Positions 16,895 to 25,800 of a stretch of DNA of 64,000 nucleotides are shown piece after piece. Each line of letters begins with the position of its first letter. The first letter of the stretch is position 1. The DNA comes from Sporosarcina sp. BI001-red. GTDB lineage: Bacteria > Bacillota > Bacilli > Bacillales_A > Planococcaceae. Both the position numbers and the translations under genes were made by a program. Where the stretch lies: contig NZ_QQAK01000012.1 of assembly GCF_003384035.1 (NCBI RefSeq), positions 310,001 through 374,000 on the forward strand, read 5' to 3'. The notes under the pieces are model-generated. The model saw only the letters and a list, made by a program, of their open reading frames with translations. It was not told the origin of the DNA and did not search any database.

Positions 16895-18127
16895 TTAAGT
16901 CGTCGCGCGTTTCTTTTCTGAACTATCCACCACGACTGCACCTACGATGTCACCGACAACGTTCGAAGCAGTTCCACCCATACCGATGATCGCGTCTACG
17001 CCTGCGATCAGGGCGACGATTTCAAGTGGCAGGTCGAACATCGTCAATACAGCTGCTAGCGTCACCAGACCCGCAGCAGGAACACCTGCAGTTCCGATTG
17101 AGAGCAACGTACCCACAATAACGATGAGGAAGAAGCTAGATATAGAAAGATTGAGATTTGTAATGTTTGCTGCGAATACAATCGACACACCCATGCGGAG
17201 TGCGCCGCCATCTGAGTTGAACACGGCACCTAGAGGAAGGGCGAAGTTTGCCGTCCGTTCAGAGACACCTGCTTTTTGCGCTGCTTTGATGGCAATCGGC
17301 AAGGATGCGATACTGCTGGATGTAAAGAAAGCAGTCGTGTAGGCTTCTTTCGTTGATTTGAAGAAGTTTATAACGGAATTTCCTGACAAGCGAATGAATG
17401 CTGTATAAACGAATATCCATAACAGAATAACGCCTAGGTAAAAGACTCCCGTGAATGTGAGCAGAGACTTGAACGTTTCCCATCCTTGACTGCCGAATGC
17501 AGTTGCACTGATTGCAAACACGCCGATCGGTGCGTAAAGCAATACACCAGTGAGTAGTTTCGAAAACATTTCTTTAAGCGCAATGATAATTCTGTCTAAC
17601 AGTTGACCGTGCTTTTGCATCTCTTTGTCCGTTGAAAACTTCATTGCTGAAATGGCGAGACCAATAATGACAGCCAAGAAAATAATTCCGATTACATTAC
17701 CGCCCGAAAAGGCTTCAAACATATTAGATGGAACCATTTGCAATAAGACATCTGAGAAGTTCGGTGCCGCCGGTGTATCCACTTTTATATTAGGAAGTGT
17801 TAAATACTGACCCGGTTGGAACAAAAGGGCGAGTCCGACTCCTATTCCCACTGCAGCCGCTGTTGTAGCCATATAATAGAGAATAAGTTTCCATCCCATT
17901 CGACCCAGCTGTTTCATGCTCATTTGATCGACAGCAAGTACAACAGTTAAAAAAATCACTGGAATGGCAACGAGACTAAGTAGATTGATGAGTAATGTAC
18001 CAAGTGGCTGGAAAAAGGCCATCTTCTGTCCAAAAACTAGACCGCTTGCAATTCCTGCAATAAATCCGATGGACATTTTAAGTACAAATGAGCTATCACG
18101 ATAGCCACGCCATATTTTCGATAACAT
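16895..18127 (-). CDS. Dicarboxylate/amino acid:cation symporter (DAACS family)
   Basis: 410 residues, hydrophobic throughout, of the glutamate/aspartate/C4-dicarboxylate symporter family (GltP/GltT/DctA relatives). Diagnostic signatures: the serine-rich re-entrant loop AYTTAFFTSSSIASLPIA, the PLGAVFNSDGGAL segment (NMDGT-like motif), and GTAGVPAAGLVTL. In the cytoplasmic membrane, it takes up acidic substrates with Na+ or H+. ATG 18127 has AGGAGAG upstream; the longer frame from 18199 lacks support. Specificity within the family is not resolved. Confidence 0.87.
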   Translation of the reverse strand: MLSKIWRGYRDSSFVLKMSIGFIAGIASGLVFGQKMAFFQPLGTLLINLLSLVAIPVIFLTVVLAVDQMSMKQLGRMGWKLILYYMATTAAAVGIGVGLALLFQPGQYLTLPNIKVDTPAAPNFSDVLLQMVPSNMFEAFSGGNVIGIIFLAVIIGLAISAMKFSTDKEMQKHGQLLDRIIIALKEMFSKLLTGVLLYAPIGVFAISATAFGSQGWETFKSLLTFTGVFYLGVILLWIFVYTAFIRLSGNSVINFFKSTKEAYTTAFFTSSSIASLPIAIKAAQKAGVSERTANFALPLGAVFNSDGGALRMGVSIVFAANITNLNLSISSFFLIVIVGTLLSIGTAGVPAAGLVTLAAVLTMFDLPLEIVALIAGVDAIIGMGGTASNVVGDIVGAVVVDSSEKKRATT

Positions 18128-18242
18128 CGGTTCTCTCCTATTCGTATGTATTGATTTCTTATTTAGCGAAGTGTACCTTAATTTGAAAGTTACGGTCAAT
18201 TTCTATGCTCGGATTTTGTCGAGAATTGAAAATACCGCTTCC

Positions 18243-19997
18243 TTAAGAGGAAACGGTATTTCGCGCAGGCATCCATTTTTTGATTGCAAACATAGTAACT
18301 ACTGTTACTACTAATACCAGCTGTCCTGCAATGGTTTCCCATGTCGGATAGAATCCGATTGCAGCTACGACAGGAAGACCGTTCACAATAGAAGTAGGGA
18401 AGATATCCGTCAATTGGAGCGTGTGAATACTTACACCAATAATTTTAAACGCAAGGACATAGATGAAAACTGTCGCTACCGCAAACAATCGATGAATTGG
18501 AATACGACTTCCGGCTTTTAATAACACGACAGCAACAGCGACCAATATGATTAATGCTACAGCGATGCCGAGTAGAAATTCGGACAATTTCATGTTCGGC
18601 GCGATTCCTACATAGAACACGACGGTTTCTGCACCTTCACGGAACACCGTTAAGAAACTAAGCAATCCAATCGCCCAAGCACTTTTACTGGAAACAGCTG
18701 TCCCCATTTGACGCGCAATGTAGTCATTCCATGCAGTTACAGATGATTTGCGGTGGAGCCATGCTCCCATTCCAATCATCATGGCAGCAGCTGCGAGACC
18801 GATAGCACCTTCCATGATTTCACGGCTGCTTCCGATCGTCACCGAGTTAAGAATGGTTGTCATTAGCACTGCTGCAACGATACTTGCGACAATTCCTACT
18901 GCTGAACCTGTATAGATCCATTTAGCAAGTTGAGGTTGTCCGGCTTTCTTGAGAAACGCCACCAACCCGATAATAATGAGCAAAGCTTCTAATCCTTCAC
19001 GCAGTAAAATGAGCGCGGAATCCCAAAATGTATACGATGTACTTTCTTTAACGAGTTCGATTTGCTGCTGCAGACTGGCAATGTCACCTGATATTTTTTT
19101 AATATCTGCTTTTTCGCTTGTAAGTTTTCCTGCTAGCAACGGTACTTGACTTTCAATTTTTGTATAAAGTGCTGCATTTTTCGTACGGATTTGACCTTCA
19201 ACATTCGGCCAACTCGTGATGAATTCACGAAGTTTCGCTACCGCTGTGTCTGCGTCGTCTTTTGCAAGTGCTGTACGACTGTCAGCTAATAGGGAAGTGA
19301 GCGTGTCTAGCGAGTCGCTCGTAACAGGTGCTGAACCTTGAGTGGTTTCACCCGCTGCAAATGATGTAATCGCCTGTTCTAGCGCTGTATACGTCTGTTC
19401 TAGATCGGTCTGACTTGGAGAATCTTCCGCAAGTGCAATGCGCAAGAACGCCATTTGGGTTTCGATGGTCCCGTAAGCCGCGATACTTTGTTCACGCACT
19501 GGACGTTCGTTACGTGTCCAAGTAGCTAGAAACTTCTGAACGGAACCTCGAATCGCTTCCATATCTCCTGAGCGAATGGTGTCTCCTAACTTCTCAAGAT
19601 CCGGCGTGACTGCCTTTTTAAACTCGAGACGTTGCGCTTTTTCATCTACAGGATTTTCAACTTTCTCCAGCGTATGTAAGGCTTTTGACAGTGCTGTTAA
19701 CGATTCAAGACGCTGTGCAGATCCTTTTGCCTGCTCCGCTTCTTTCAGCGCACTTTCGACTTGCTTACTTTCTTTTGCAGGGTGGTCTTCTTGCTCCCAT
19801 GCAGTCTTGAATTCTTCTAGCGCGGTCTCTGCAGCCTGCTTATCGTCTTGCTTGGACGCCATAATGGCATCGCCAATTGCGATATACAAGTCACTATAAG
19901 AAGGTGACTCCGCGTGGACAAGAGACGCAGGTAAAAGAGACAAAAGCAGGACTGCGATGAGCAGTGCCTGCTTACAAAATTTTGAATAACGATTCAC
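18243..19997 (-). CDS. efeU: FTR1-type ferrous/ferric iron permease, EfeU
   Basis: 584 residues, longer than the compact EfeU. A signal peptide (LLSLLPASLVHA) leads to an extracytoplasmic helical region of about 300 residues, then a seven-helix FTR1 permease. Two iron-binding R-E-x-x-E motifs are seen: REGLE and REGAE. GTG 19997 is inside the end of efeB (26-base overlap), so translation is probably coupled. Works with the efeO lipoprotein and efeB peroxidase. The long N-terminal region contains repeated helical units (AVxKLREFITSWPNVEGQI and similar) that recall tandem EfeO-like iron-handling domains. Confidence 0.9.
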   Translation of the reverse strand: MNRYSKFCKQALLIAVLLLSLLPASLVHAESPSYSDLYIAIGDAIMASKQDDKQAAETALEEFKTAWEQEDHPAKESKQVESALKEAEQAKGSAQRLESLTALSKALHTLEKVENPVDEKAQRLEFKKAVTPDLEKLGDTIRSGDMEAIRGSVQKFLATWTRNERPVREQSIAAYGTIETQMAFLRIALAEDSPSQTDLEQTYTALEQAITSFAAGETTQGSAPVTSDSLDTLTSLLADSRTALAKDDADTAVAKLREFITSWPNVEGQIRTKNAALYTKIESQVPLLAGKLTSEKADIKKISGDIASLQQQIELVKESTSYTFWDSALILLREGLEALLIIIGLVAFLKKAGQPQLAKWIYTGSAVGIVASIVAAVLMTTILNSVTIGSSREIMEGAIGLAAAAMMIGMGAWLHRKSSVTAWNDYIARQMGTAVSSKSAWAIGLLSFLTVFREGAETVVFYVGIAPNMKLSEFLLGIAVALIILVAVAVVLLKAGSRIPIHRLFAVATVFIYVLAFKIIGVSIHTLQLTDIFPTSIVNGLPVVAAIGFYPTWETIAGQLVLVVTVVTMFAIKKWMPARNTVSS

Positions 19998-21240
19998 CGA
20001 TATAGCTTCCTTTCTGAACACCAGGGAAGCAGGCAAACAAGGCACTGCCACGGTGTGTGATGTACTCATTCAGCTTATCGGCACGGCCGAAACTTTTTTG
20101 GATGGCGATAAATTGCTCCGGATGTTTTTGATAGGAGATGAACAGCAAACCGGCATCGTATGCACCGGTTGCGTCCATTGTCCCTGAAGAGTAGGAGAAA
20201 GAACGTCTATGAATTTGTGCTTTCGCTTCTTTTGCTAACCGTACATGAGAATCGACAGGAATGACAGGTTCTCCCGATGCATCTTTTTGATCAAGAGGCA
20301 TCTCATCGTGTTCGCCTTTCAATCCAATAGGAGCGCCAGTTGCGCGGTGACGACCGAATGTCGCTTCCTGCTCACTAAGCGCTGTGCGGTCCCACGTTTC
20401 CAAATGCATCTGAATTCGGCGGACTGCCATATAACTACCACCAGTAAGCCAACCTTGTGATTCACCCGATTGCACCCAGACGGCGTCATTCATCGCCTGT
20501 TTACTCGCAGCATCCGGTCCTGATGTGCCATCTTTAAAGGCAAACAAATTGCGCGGTGTTTCACGTTTTTTATTTTTTTCTGGGAATGAATTGAACCCCG
20601 CTTGGGACCATTTCAAGCGTACTTTCCCCGAAGCGGCGCGAATCAGGTTGCGTATTGCATGAAACGCAACTTGAGGATCTTCTGCACATGCCTGAATGCA
20701 TATGTCGCCTCCCGTGTAAGCAGGATCGAGCTGATCTTTTGGGAAGTGGGGGAGATCTTTGAGTTCTGAAGGACGTTTCGCTGAAAGTCCTAGTTCGTTT
20801 TTATCGAATAGAGAAGGACCGACGCCGAACGTCAATGTCAGGCCAGATGCATCGAGTCCGCCAGCTTCTCCTGTATCTTTTGCTGGGATAAAGCCGTTAG
20901 AAGAGAGTTCACCGATAGGTTCGCCATTCATTAAGCGAACCGCCATCGGTGTCCATTGCTGGAACAGCTCTTTTAGTTCTCCTTGGGATTTCACAAGAAC
21001 TTCAAGTGATGCAAAATAGACGTGAGTTTGCACAGGCGTGATGATACCGGACTGATGCGCACCATAAAAGTTAACTTTGTTTTTGGATGACGGATTATCC
21101 TCTTCCGTCGTCATCCCAAACACATTAAGAAGACCACCAAGTCCAGAAGCACCGATTGCTGCACCAGCAGCTCCAGCGCCCGTTAGTTTCAACATTTGGC
21201 GCCGGGAGATTTTCTTCTCAAACAACTTTTCTTCTGCCAT
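19972..21240 (-). CDS. efeB: Deferrochelatase/DyP-type heme peroxidase, EfeB
   Basis: 422 residues with a twin-arginine signal (SRRQMLKLTGAGAAGAA), so it is exported folded with heme by the Tat system. The DyP core shows the FKDGTSGP motif with the distal aspartate and a proximal histidine in the VDSHVRLA segment. In the Efe system it oxidises Fe(II) or releases iron from heme at the cell surface for import by EfeU. ATG 21240, seven bases after efeO stops; it overlaps efeU. Confidence 0.92.
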   Translation of the reverse strand: MAEEKLFEKKISRRQMLKLTGAGAAGAAIGASGLGGLLNVFGMTTEEDNPSSKNKVNFYGAHQSGIITPVQTHVYFASLEVLVKSQGELKELFQQWTPMAVRLMNGEPIGELSSNGFIPAKDTGEAGGLDASGLTLTFGVGPSLFDKNELGLSAKRPSELKDLPHFPKDQLDPAYTGGDICIQACAEDPQVAFHAIRNLIRAASGKVRLKWSQAGFNSFPEKNKKRETPRNLFAFKDGTSGPDAASKQAMNDAVWVQSGESQGWLTGGSYMAVRRIQMHLETWDRTALSEQEATFGRHRATGAPIGLKGEHDEMPLDQKDASGEPVIPVDSHVRLAKEAKAQIHRRSFSYSSGTMDATGAYDAGLLFISYQKHPEQFIAIQKSFGRADKLNEYITHRGSALFACFPGVQKGSYIGESLFKIL

Positions 21241-21247
21241 TAGATTC

Positions 21248-22111
21248 TCACTCCATTACGATGCCCATCATGCTCAATGGTTCACCGAGTTGATTAACTG
21301 CATCTGCTAATTGCTTCGTATCTTCTTTTGTTAACTCTTCGTAGGAAATATAACCGCCTTTTCCATCTTCATGCTTGGCAAGAAGTCCATTTAGAGTTGA
21401 GAACTTATTCGTCAAGTCTGTTGCAAGTTGCGCATCTTTTTGTTTGATGACCGCCTCGAAAATATGGAAAATTTCTTCTGCGCCTTCAACGTTTGCTTTG
21501 AAATCATATAGATCGGTGTGAGAAAAGATTTCTTCTTCACCCGTAATTTTTGATGTAGATACTTCGTTAAGCAGGTCAACAGCACCTGTGATCATTAAAT
21601 CCGCACCGACTTCAACCGTTTCTACACGAGCACGCAATTCTTTTGCGTCTTTCAACAACTGATCCGCAACGTCTTCGTATCCTTTAGTTGTATTATCGAC
21701 CCATAGACCGTATTCAATCTTATGGTATCCAGACCATTCTTCTTCACCTTGACCTTCGTCTTCCAAGTCTGCTAGACGTGCGTCAATACGAGGATCGAGG
21801 TCTCCGAAACTTTCTGCAATCGGCTCTGAACGTTCAAAGTACATGCGGGCGAGGGGATAGATTGCTTTTGCGTCATCGATTCTGCCTTCTTTTACAGCAC
21901 TGACAAATTTATCGGTTTCCATAACGAACTGGTCCATTTGCTCCAAAGCGAATTGTTTATATGCATCTGTTTCTTGTTGAAGATCAGTTGGAGCTACAGC
22001 TTCTGTTGATTCTTTCTCAGTTGTTGCTTTATCAGTGGTTTTATCAGCGCCGCATCCTGAAAGGACGAGACCTGTTGCGAGTAGTGAAGCGAGCAAGGCA
22101 TGGGATTTCAT
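21248..22111 (-). CDS. efeO: EfeO/imelysin-family iron-binding lipoprotein
   Basis: 287 residues. The lipobox LVLSGC anchors it outside the membrane. The M75/imelysin domain carries the hallmark GYHKIEYGLW (H-x-x-E metal site), and the end PLSMMGIVME is typical of a C-terminal half. It delivers iron to EfeU. ATG 22111 follows TAGGAAA. First gene of the efeOBU operon, with an exact Fur box 34 bases upstream. Confidence 0.9.
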   Translation of the reverse strand: MKSHALLASLLATGLVLSGCGADKTTDKATTEKESTEAVAPTDLQQETDAYKQFALEQMDQFVMETDKFVSAVKEGRIDDAKAIYPLARMYFERSEPIAESFGDLDPRIDARLADLEDEGQGEEEWSGYHKIEYGLWVDNTTKGYEDVADQLLKDAKELRARVETVEVGADLMITGAVDLLNEVSTSKITGEEEIFSHTDLYDFKANVEGAEEIFHIFEAVIKQKDAQLATDLTNKFSTLNGLLAKHEDGKGGYISYEELTKEDTKQLADAVNQLGEPLSMMGIVME

Positions 22112-22144
22112 AAGATTATTTCCTACTTTCCGTCTTTTTCTCAA

Positions 22145-22159
22145 TGATAATCATTATCA
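22145..22159. promoter_or_regulatory. Fur box (efeO promoter)
   Basis: TGATAATCATTATCA, a perfect 7-1-7 inverted repeat and an exact match to the 15-base Bacillus Fur consensus. It lies 34 bases upstream of the efeO start codon, as expected for iron-dependent repression of efeOBU. Confidence 0.95.
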
Positions 22160-22290
22160 CCACTCTGAGTCAATAGTTTTTTCTATCAAGGGGTGGCAAT
22201 TTCATGTCATTTTCCTATAAAACAAAAATAAGTTATGGCAAGTTGGGGAGCGGAATCTCAACGTCTTACTGCAATTGGAAGAGAATGGCT

Positions 22291-22336
22291 GTTGTATAAC
22301 GAGTTTGTTCGTCATATAATAAGGGAACAGATGTTC
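22291..22336 (+). promoter_or_regulatory. SOS promoter with LexA box for the Y-family polymerase
   Basis: TATAAT at 22314-22319 with a TTGTAT -35-like box at 22291-22296 (17-bp spacing). GAACAGATGTTC at 22325-22336 matches the GAAC-N4-GTTC LexA core over the predicted transcription start. The ribosome site begins three bases later. Confidence 0.8.
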
Positions 22337-22351
22337 TTAGGAGGAATCGTT

Positions 22352-23602
22352 ATGAAACAGCTGCCTGAACGTAAAATTATTTGCATCGATATGCGCAGCT
22401 TTTATGCAAGTTGTGCAGCCGCCATGGAAGGACTGGATGTGATGGAAACGCCAATCGCCATTATTGGAAACAAAGAGCGAAAAGGGGGCGTTGTACTGGC
22501 GGCATCGCCTCCACTCAAAAAACGGTTTGGTATTAAGACCGGGATGCGCCTTTTTGAAATACCAGATGATCCCTCCATACGACTGATTGAACCCAAGATG
22601 GAATTTTATATAAAGGTCTCAATGGAGATCACTCATTTGTTGAACCAATACGTCCCAAAAGAAGCGATTCATGTGTATAGCATTGATGAAAGCTTTGTTG
22701 ACTTGGATGGGACGGAGAAACTATGGGGACCCGTAAGAGAAACCGTGGCACGTATTCAGGATGATTTATTTCGCCAATTCCAACTGCAATCCGCATGTGG
22801 GATGGGGCCAAACATGCTGTTGTCCAAACTTGCCCTGGATTTGGAAGCGAAGAAAACGGGGTTTGCTTACTGGGGCTACGAGGATGTGCCAACGAAATTG
22901 TGGCCCATCGCACCACTTAGTGAAATGTGGGGAATCGGGAGAAGGACTGAACACACTTTAAATGAAATGGGGATTTACTCCGTTGGTGATCTCGCACACG
23001 CTTCACTTGTCCAGCTAGAAGAGAAGTTCGGTGTTATGGGGAATCAGCTTTACCATCATGCCCACGGGATTGATTTGTCTGATCTCGGGGCGCCACTGAT
23101 TGAGGGGCAAGTCAGCTATGGCAAGGGGCAAATTCTTTTCAGGGATTATTGTCGTCGTGAGGATGTGCTTGCTGTAGTGCTTGAAATGTGTGAAGACGTC
23201 GCGATGCGTGCTCGCACTGCAAGGCGTGCTGGTCGGACGATCCATTTATCTGTTGGCTACTCGAAGAATGCGTTAGGTGGAGGATTTAGCCGTTCCAAGT
23301 CGATTCCAGAAGAGACAAACGATACGATGAAGATTTACAAGACATGCACAGAACTGTTCGATACGTTTCACGATGGTCGCCCTGTTCGCCAGCTATCGTT
23401 GAGCCTATCCAATCTAGTCGAAGAGCACTCGATGCAACTGAGCTTGTTTGACCAGCGGAAATGGAAGACACGCAAGCTTGGTGAAACGGTCGATGAACTC
23501 CGTAGTAAATATGGATCGGCTGCCGTTTTACGTGCAGTCTCGTATACCGATGCAGGGACAGCGCGCCATCGAGCTGGCCTGATTGGCGGACATGTAAAAT
23601 GA
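22352..23602 (+). CDS. Y-family DNA polymerase (UvrX/YqjW type)
   Basis: 416 residues. The catalytic palm is clear: CIDMRSFYASC (metal-binding Asp, steric-gate Phe/Tyr), and SIDESFVDL with the second catalytic Asp-Glu pair. The little-finger domain follows, ending near LSLSNLVEE. This is the UmuC/UvrX/YqjW branch, which does error-prone translesion synthesis under SOS. ATG 22352 has GGAGG; a LexA box overlaps its promoter. It is followed 28 bases later by its usual YolD-like partner. Confidence 0.92.
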   Translation: MKQLPERKIICIDMRSFYASCAAAMEGLDVMETPIAIIGNKERKGGVVLAASPPLKKRFGIKTGMRLFEIPDDPSIRLIEPKMEFYIKVSMEITHLLNQYVPKEAIHVYSIDESFVDLDGTEKLWGPVRETVARIQDDLFRQFQLQSACGMGPNMLLSKLALDLEAKKTGFAYWGYEDVPTKLWPIAPLSEMWGIGRRTEHTLNEMGIYSVGDLAHASLVQLEEKFGVMGNQLYHHAHGIDLSDLGAPLIEGQVSYGKGQILFRDYCRREDVLAVVLEMCEDVAMRARTARRAGRTIHLSVGYSKNALGGGFSRSKSIPEETNDTMKIYKTCTELFDTFHDGRPVRQLSLSLSNLVEEHSMQLSLFDQRKWKTRKLGETVDELRSKYGSAAVLRAVSYTDAGTARHRAGLIGGHVK

Positions 23603-23630
23603 CGGTATGTGACGGACGAAAGGAGAGAGT

Positions 23631-23966
23631 ATGATGCTACGAGATCGTGGAAAGATTAAATGGACCGCACTGATGCTACCGGAACACGTTGAGCGTTTAC
23701 GCGCATGGCAAGCAGAAGACGCTGTTCTGACGCGAAGCGAACCTGACGAACAGCAGTTAGAGGAATGGAATTACATCATCGCTACTGCCATGGAGACTCA
23801 CCAAGCTATCACCATTACACATTGGCAAACCGGTAAACGCGTGACCGATGACTTTTACATCCATTGTCTAGAACCAGAGAAAAGGCAGTTGCGCATTGTG
23901 ACAATCGATGGGGGAGCACGCATTCTTTCTCTGCTCGATATTGAAACTATTTCTAAAATCGGATAA
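23631..23966 (+). CDS. YolD-like protein
   Basis: 111 residues of the YolD family: MLRDRGKIKWTALMLPEHVE at the start, then a beta-rich domain with DDFYIHCLEPEKRQLRIVT. YolD proteins are almost always encoded next to a UvrX/YqjW-type polymerase, as here (like B. subtilis yqjX), and may act as polymerase accessory or UmuD-like partner; this role is inferred, not proven. The start is ATG 23631 or 23634 after GGAGAGAG. Confidence 0.88.
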   Translation: MMLRDRGKIKWTALMLPEHVERLRAWQAEDAVLTRSEPDEQQLEEWNYIIATAMETHQAITITHWQTGKRVTDDFYIHCLEPEKRQLRIVTIDGGARILSLLDIETISKIG

Positions 23967-24045
23967 TTCGAAACGAATACTTTCCGGATTATGTAAGAGT
24001 CTGCTAAACTGTTCAGAGTCCTATATAGATTGGCAGGGGAATTCA

Positions 24046-25800
24046 TTGAACGTACTCATTCAGCTCGGCTGGTTTTTCAAACAGCGTAAAAAGCAATATA
24101 CAATTGGAGTTGCAGCACTTGTACTTGTTTCAATTTTACAGCTACTGCCGCCAAAAATCCTCGGCTATATCGTCGATGGCATTACAAAAGGAACGTTAAC
24201 TGGGAACCAGCTGACGAAATGGCTCGTTATCCTTGCAGTCGCTGGGATTGCCATGTATGGATTCCGCAATCTTTGGCGCGTTATGATTTTCGGTTCATCG
24301 ATTGTCCTCGCACGGACGATCCGAAAGCAATTATTCGATCATTTTTTAAAGATGTCACCCGCTTTTTATCAAAAACGTCGAGTAGGGAATTTAATGGCGC
24401 ATGCCACCAATGACGTGAGTGCAGTTCAGCAAACTGCAGGCATGGGTGTGCTGACTTTGTTCGATTCAATTTCAACAGGTGGTTTTGTCATCTTAACGAT
24501 GGCGTTAACGATTAACTGGAAGTTGACGCTGATCGCGCTTATTCCGATTCCCATCATGATTGTATTGACGAGTTTTTACGGCAAATTGCTACGACGTCAT
24601 TTCCGAACTGCTCAAGAGTCCTTCTCTAGCATGAACGATAAGACTCAAGAGAGTATCTCGGGTGTCAAAGTTATTAAAACGTTTGGACAGCAAAAAGAGG
24701 ACATCGAAGACTTCAGGCAACTATCGGATGAAGTAGTGGAAAAAAACATGCGGGTTGCCCGTGTAGATGCCTTATTTGACCCCACAATCGGTGGAATCTT
24801 TGCGATTTCTTCTATTATTTCGTTTATCTTCGGAGCCCGTTTTATCATCGCCGGTGACATGAGCGTCGGGGATATGGTCGCGTTCAGCACCTATCTCGGA
24901 TTGTTGACGTGGCCGATGCTTGCGTTCGGATTTCTATTTAATATCGTAGAGCGAGGCAATGCTTCGTACACACGAATCCGTGAATTGCTGTCTGTCGATC
25001 CTGAAGTGGTGGATGTGGAAGGTGCCATTGATGAACGACCAAAAGGGGATCTTGCAGTCGATATTGACACCTTTACGTTCCCGGGGGATCCGAAACCCGC
25101 ACTTTCAGACGTCCACTTTACGTTAAGTCAAGGAGAAACACTTGGAATCGTAGGGAAAACCGGATCCGGAAAAACAGCTATCTTGAAACTGTTGCTACGG
25201 GAGTTTGACGATTATGACGGTGTCATTTCGTACGGCGGTCACTCCATCCACCAATACAAACAACAGCGGCTCCGTGAATCGATCGGATATGTCCCGCAAG
25301 ATCACTTCCTCTTTTCAACAACATTGGCGGAAAACATTGCCTTTACGAATCCGATGGCTCCGTCAGAAGAGATTCATCACGCTGCACGACTCGCGCATAT
25401 CCATGATGACATCGCAGGGTTTTCAGAAGGGTATCGCACGATTGTTGGAGAGCGCGGTGTGTCGTTATCCGGAGGGCAAAAACAACGAATATCGATTGCC
25501 CGTGCGCTGCTCATGCAACCTGAACTACTCATTTTAGATGACTCTCTTTCAGCAGTGGATGCGAAGACGGAAGAAGCGATCCTTCGTTCCTTGAAAGAAA
25601 CACGTAGTGGGGAAACAACGATCATTACATCACATCGGTTAAGTGCTATTCAACACGCGCACCAAATCATTGTCATGGATGAGGGGACAATCTCAGAATC
25701 TGGAACCCACTCAGAATTGATGGCACAAAACGGCAGCTATAAGGAAATGTACGACTTGCAACAACTTGAAGCGTCTGTAGAACAAGGGGGTGAGGCGTAA
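24046..25800 (+). CDS. Heterodimeric ABC multidrug exporter, subunit A (non-catalytic site half)
   Basis: 584 residues, one six-helix membrane domain followed by a nucleotide-binding domain (Walker A GKTGSGKT, signature LSGGQKQR). Walker B ends LLILDDSLSAVD: aspartate replaces the catalytic glutamate, so this subunit provides the degenerate Walker site. Closest in style to YheI/BmrC. The start is TTG 24046 with GGCAGGGGA upstream; the longer frame from 23908 belongs to the previous gene region. Overlaps subunit B by one base. Confidence 0.88.
   Translation: MNVLIQLGWFFKQRKKQYTIGVAALVLVSILQLLPPKILGYIVDGITKGTLTGNQLTKWLVILAVAGIAMYGFRNLWRVMIFGSSIVLARTIRKQLFDHFLKMSPAFYQKRRVGNLMAHATNDVSAVQQTAGMGVLTLFDSISTGGFVILTMALTINWKLTLIALIPIPIMIVLTSFYGKLLRRHFRTAQESFSSMNDKTQESISGVKVIKTFGQQKEDIEDFRQLSDEVVEKNMRVARVDALFDPTIGGIFAISSIISFIFGARFIIAGDMSVGDMVAFSTYLGLLTWPMLAFGFLFNIVERGNASYTRIRELLSVDPEVVDVEGAIDERPKGDLAVDIDTFTFPGDPKPALSDVHFTLSQGETLGIVGKTGSGKTAILKLLLREFDDYDGVISYGGHSIHQYKQQRLRESIGYVPQDHFLFSTTLAENIAFTNPMAPSEEIHHAARLAHIHDDIAGFSEGYRTIVGERGVSLSGGQKQRISIARALLMQPELLILDDSLSAVDAKTEEAILRSLKETRSGETTIITSHRLSAIQHAHQIIVMDEGTISESGTHSELMAQNGSYKEMYDLQQLEASVEQGGEA

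Noticed and set aside
22295..22310. A second LexA box near CGAGTTTGTTCG
   Set aside because: The left half does not match GAAC; only the site at 22325-22336 has both half-sites.
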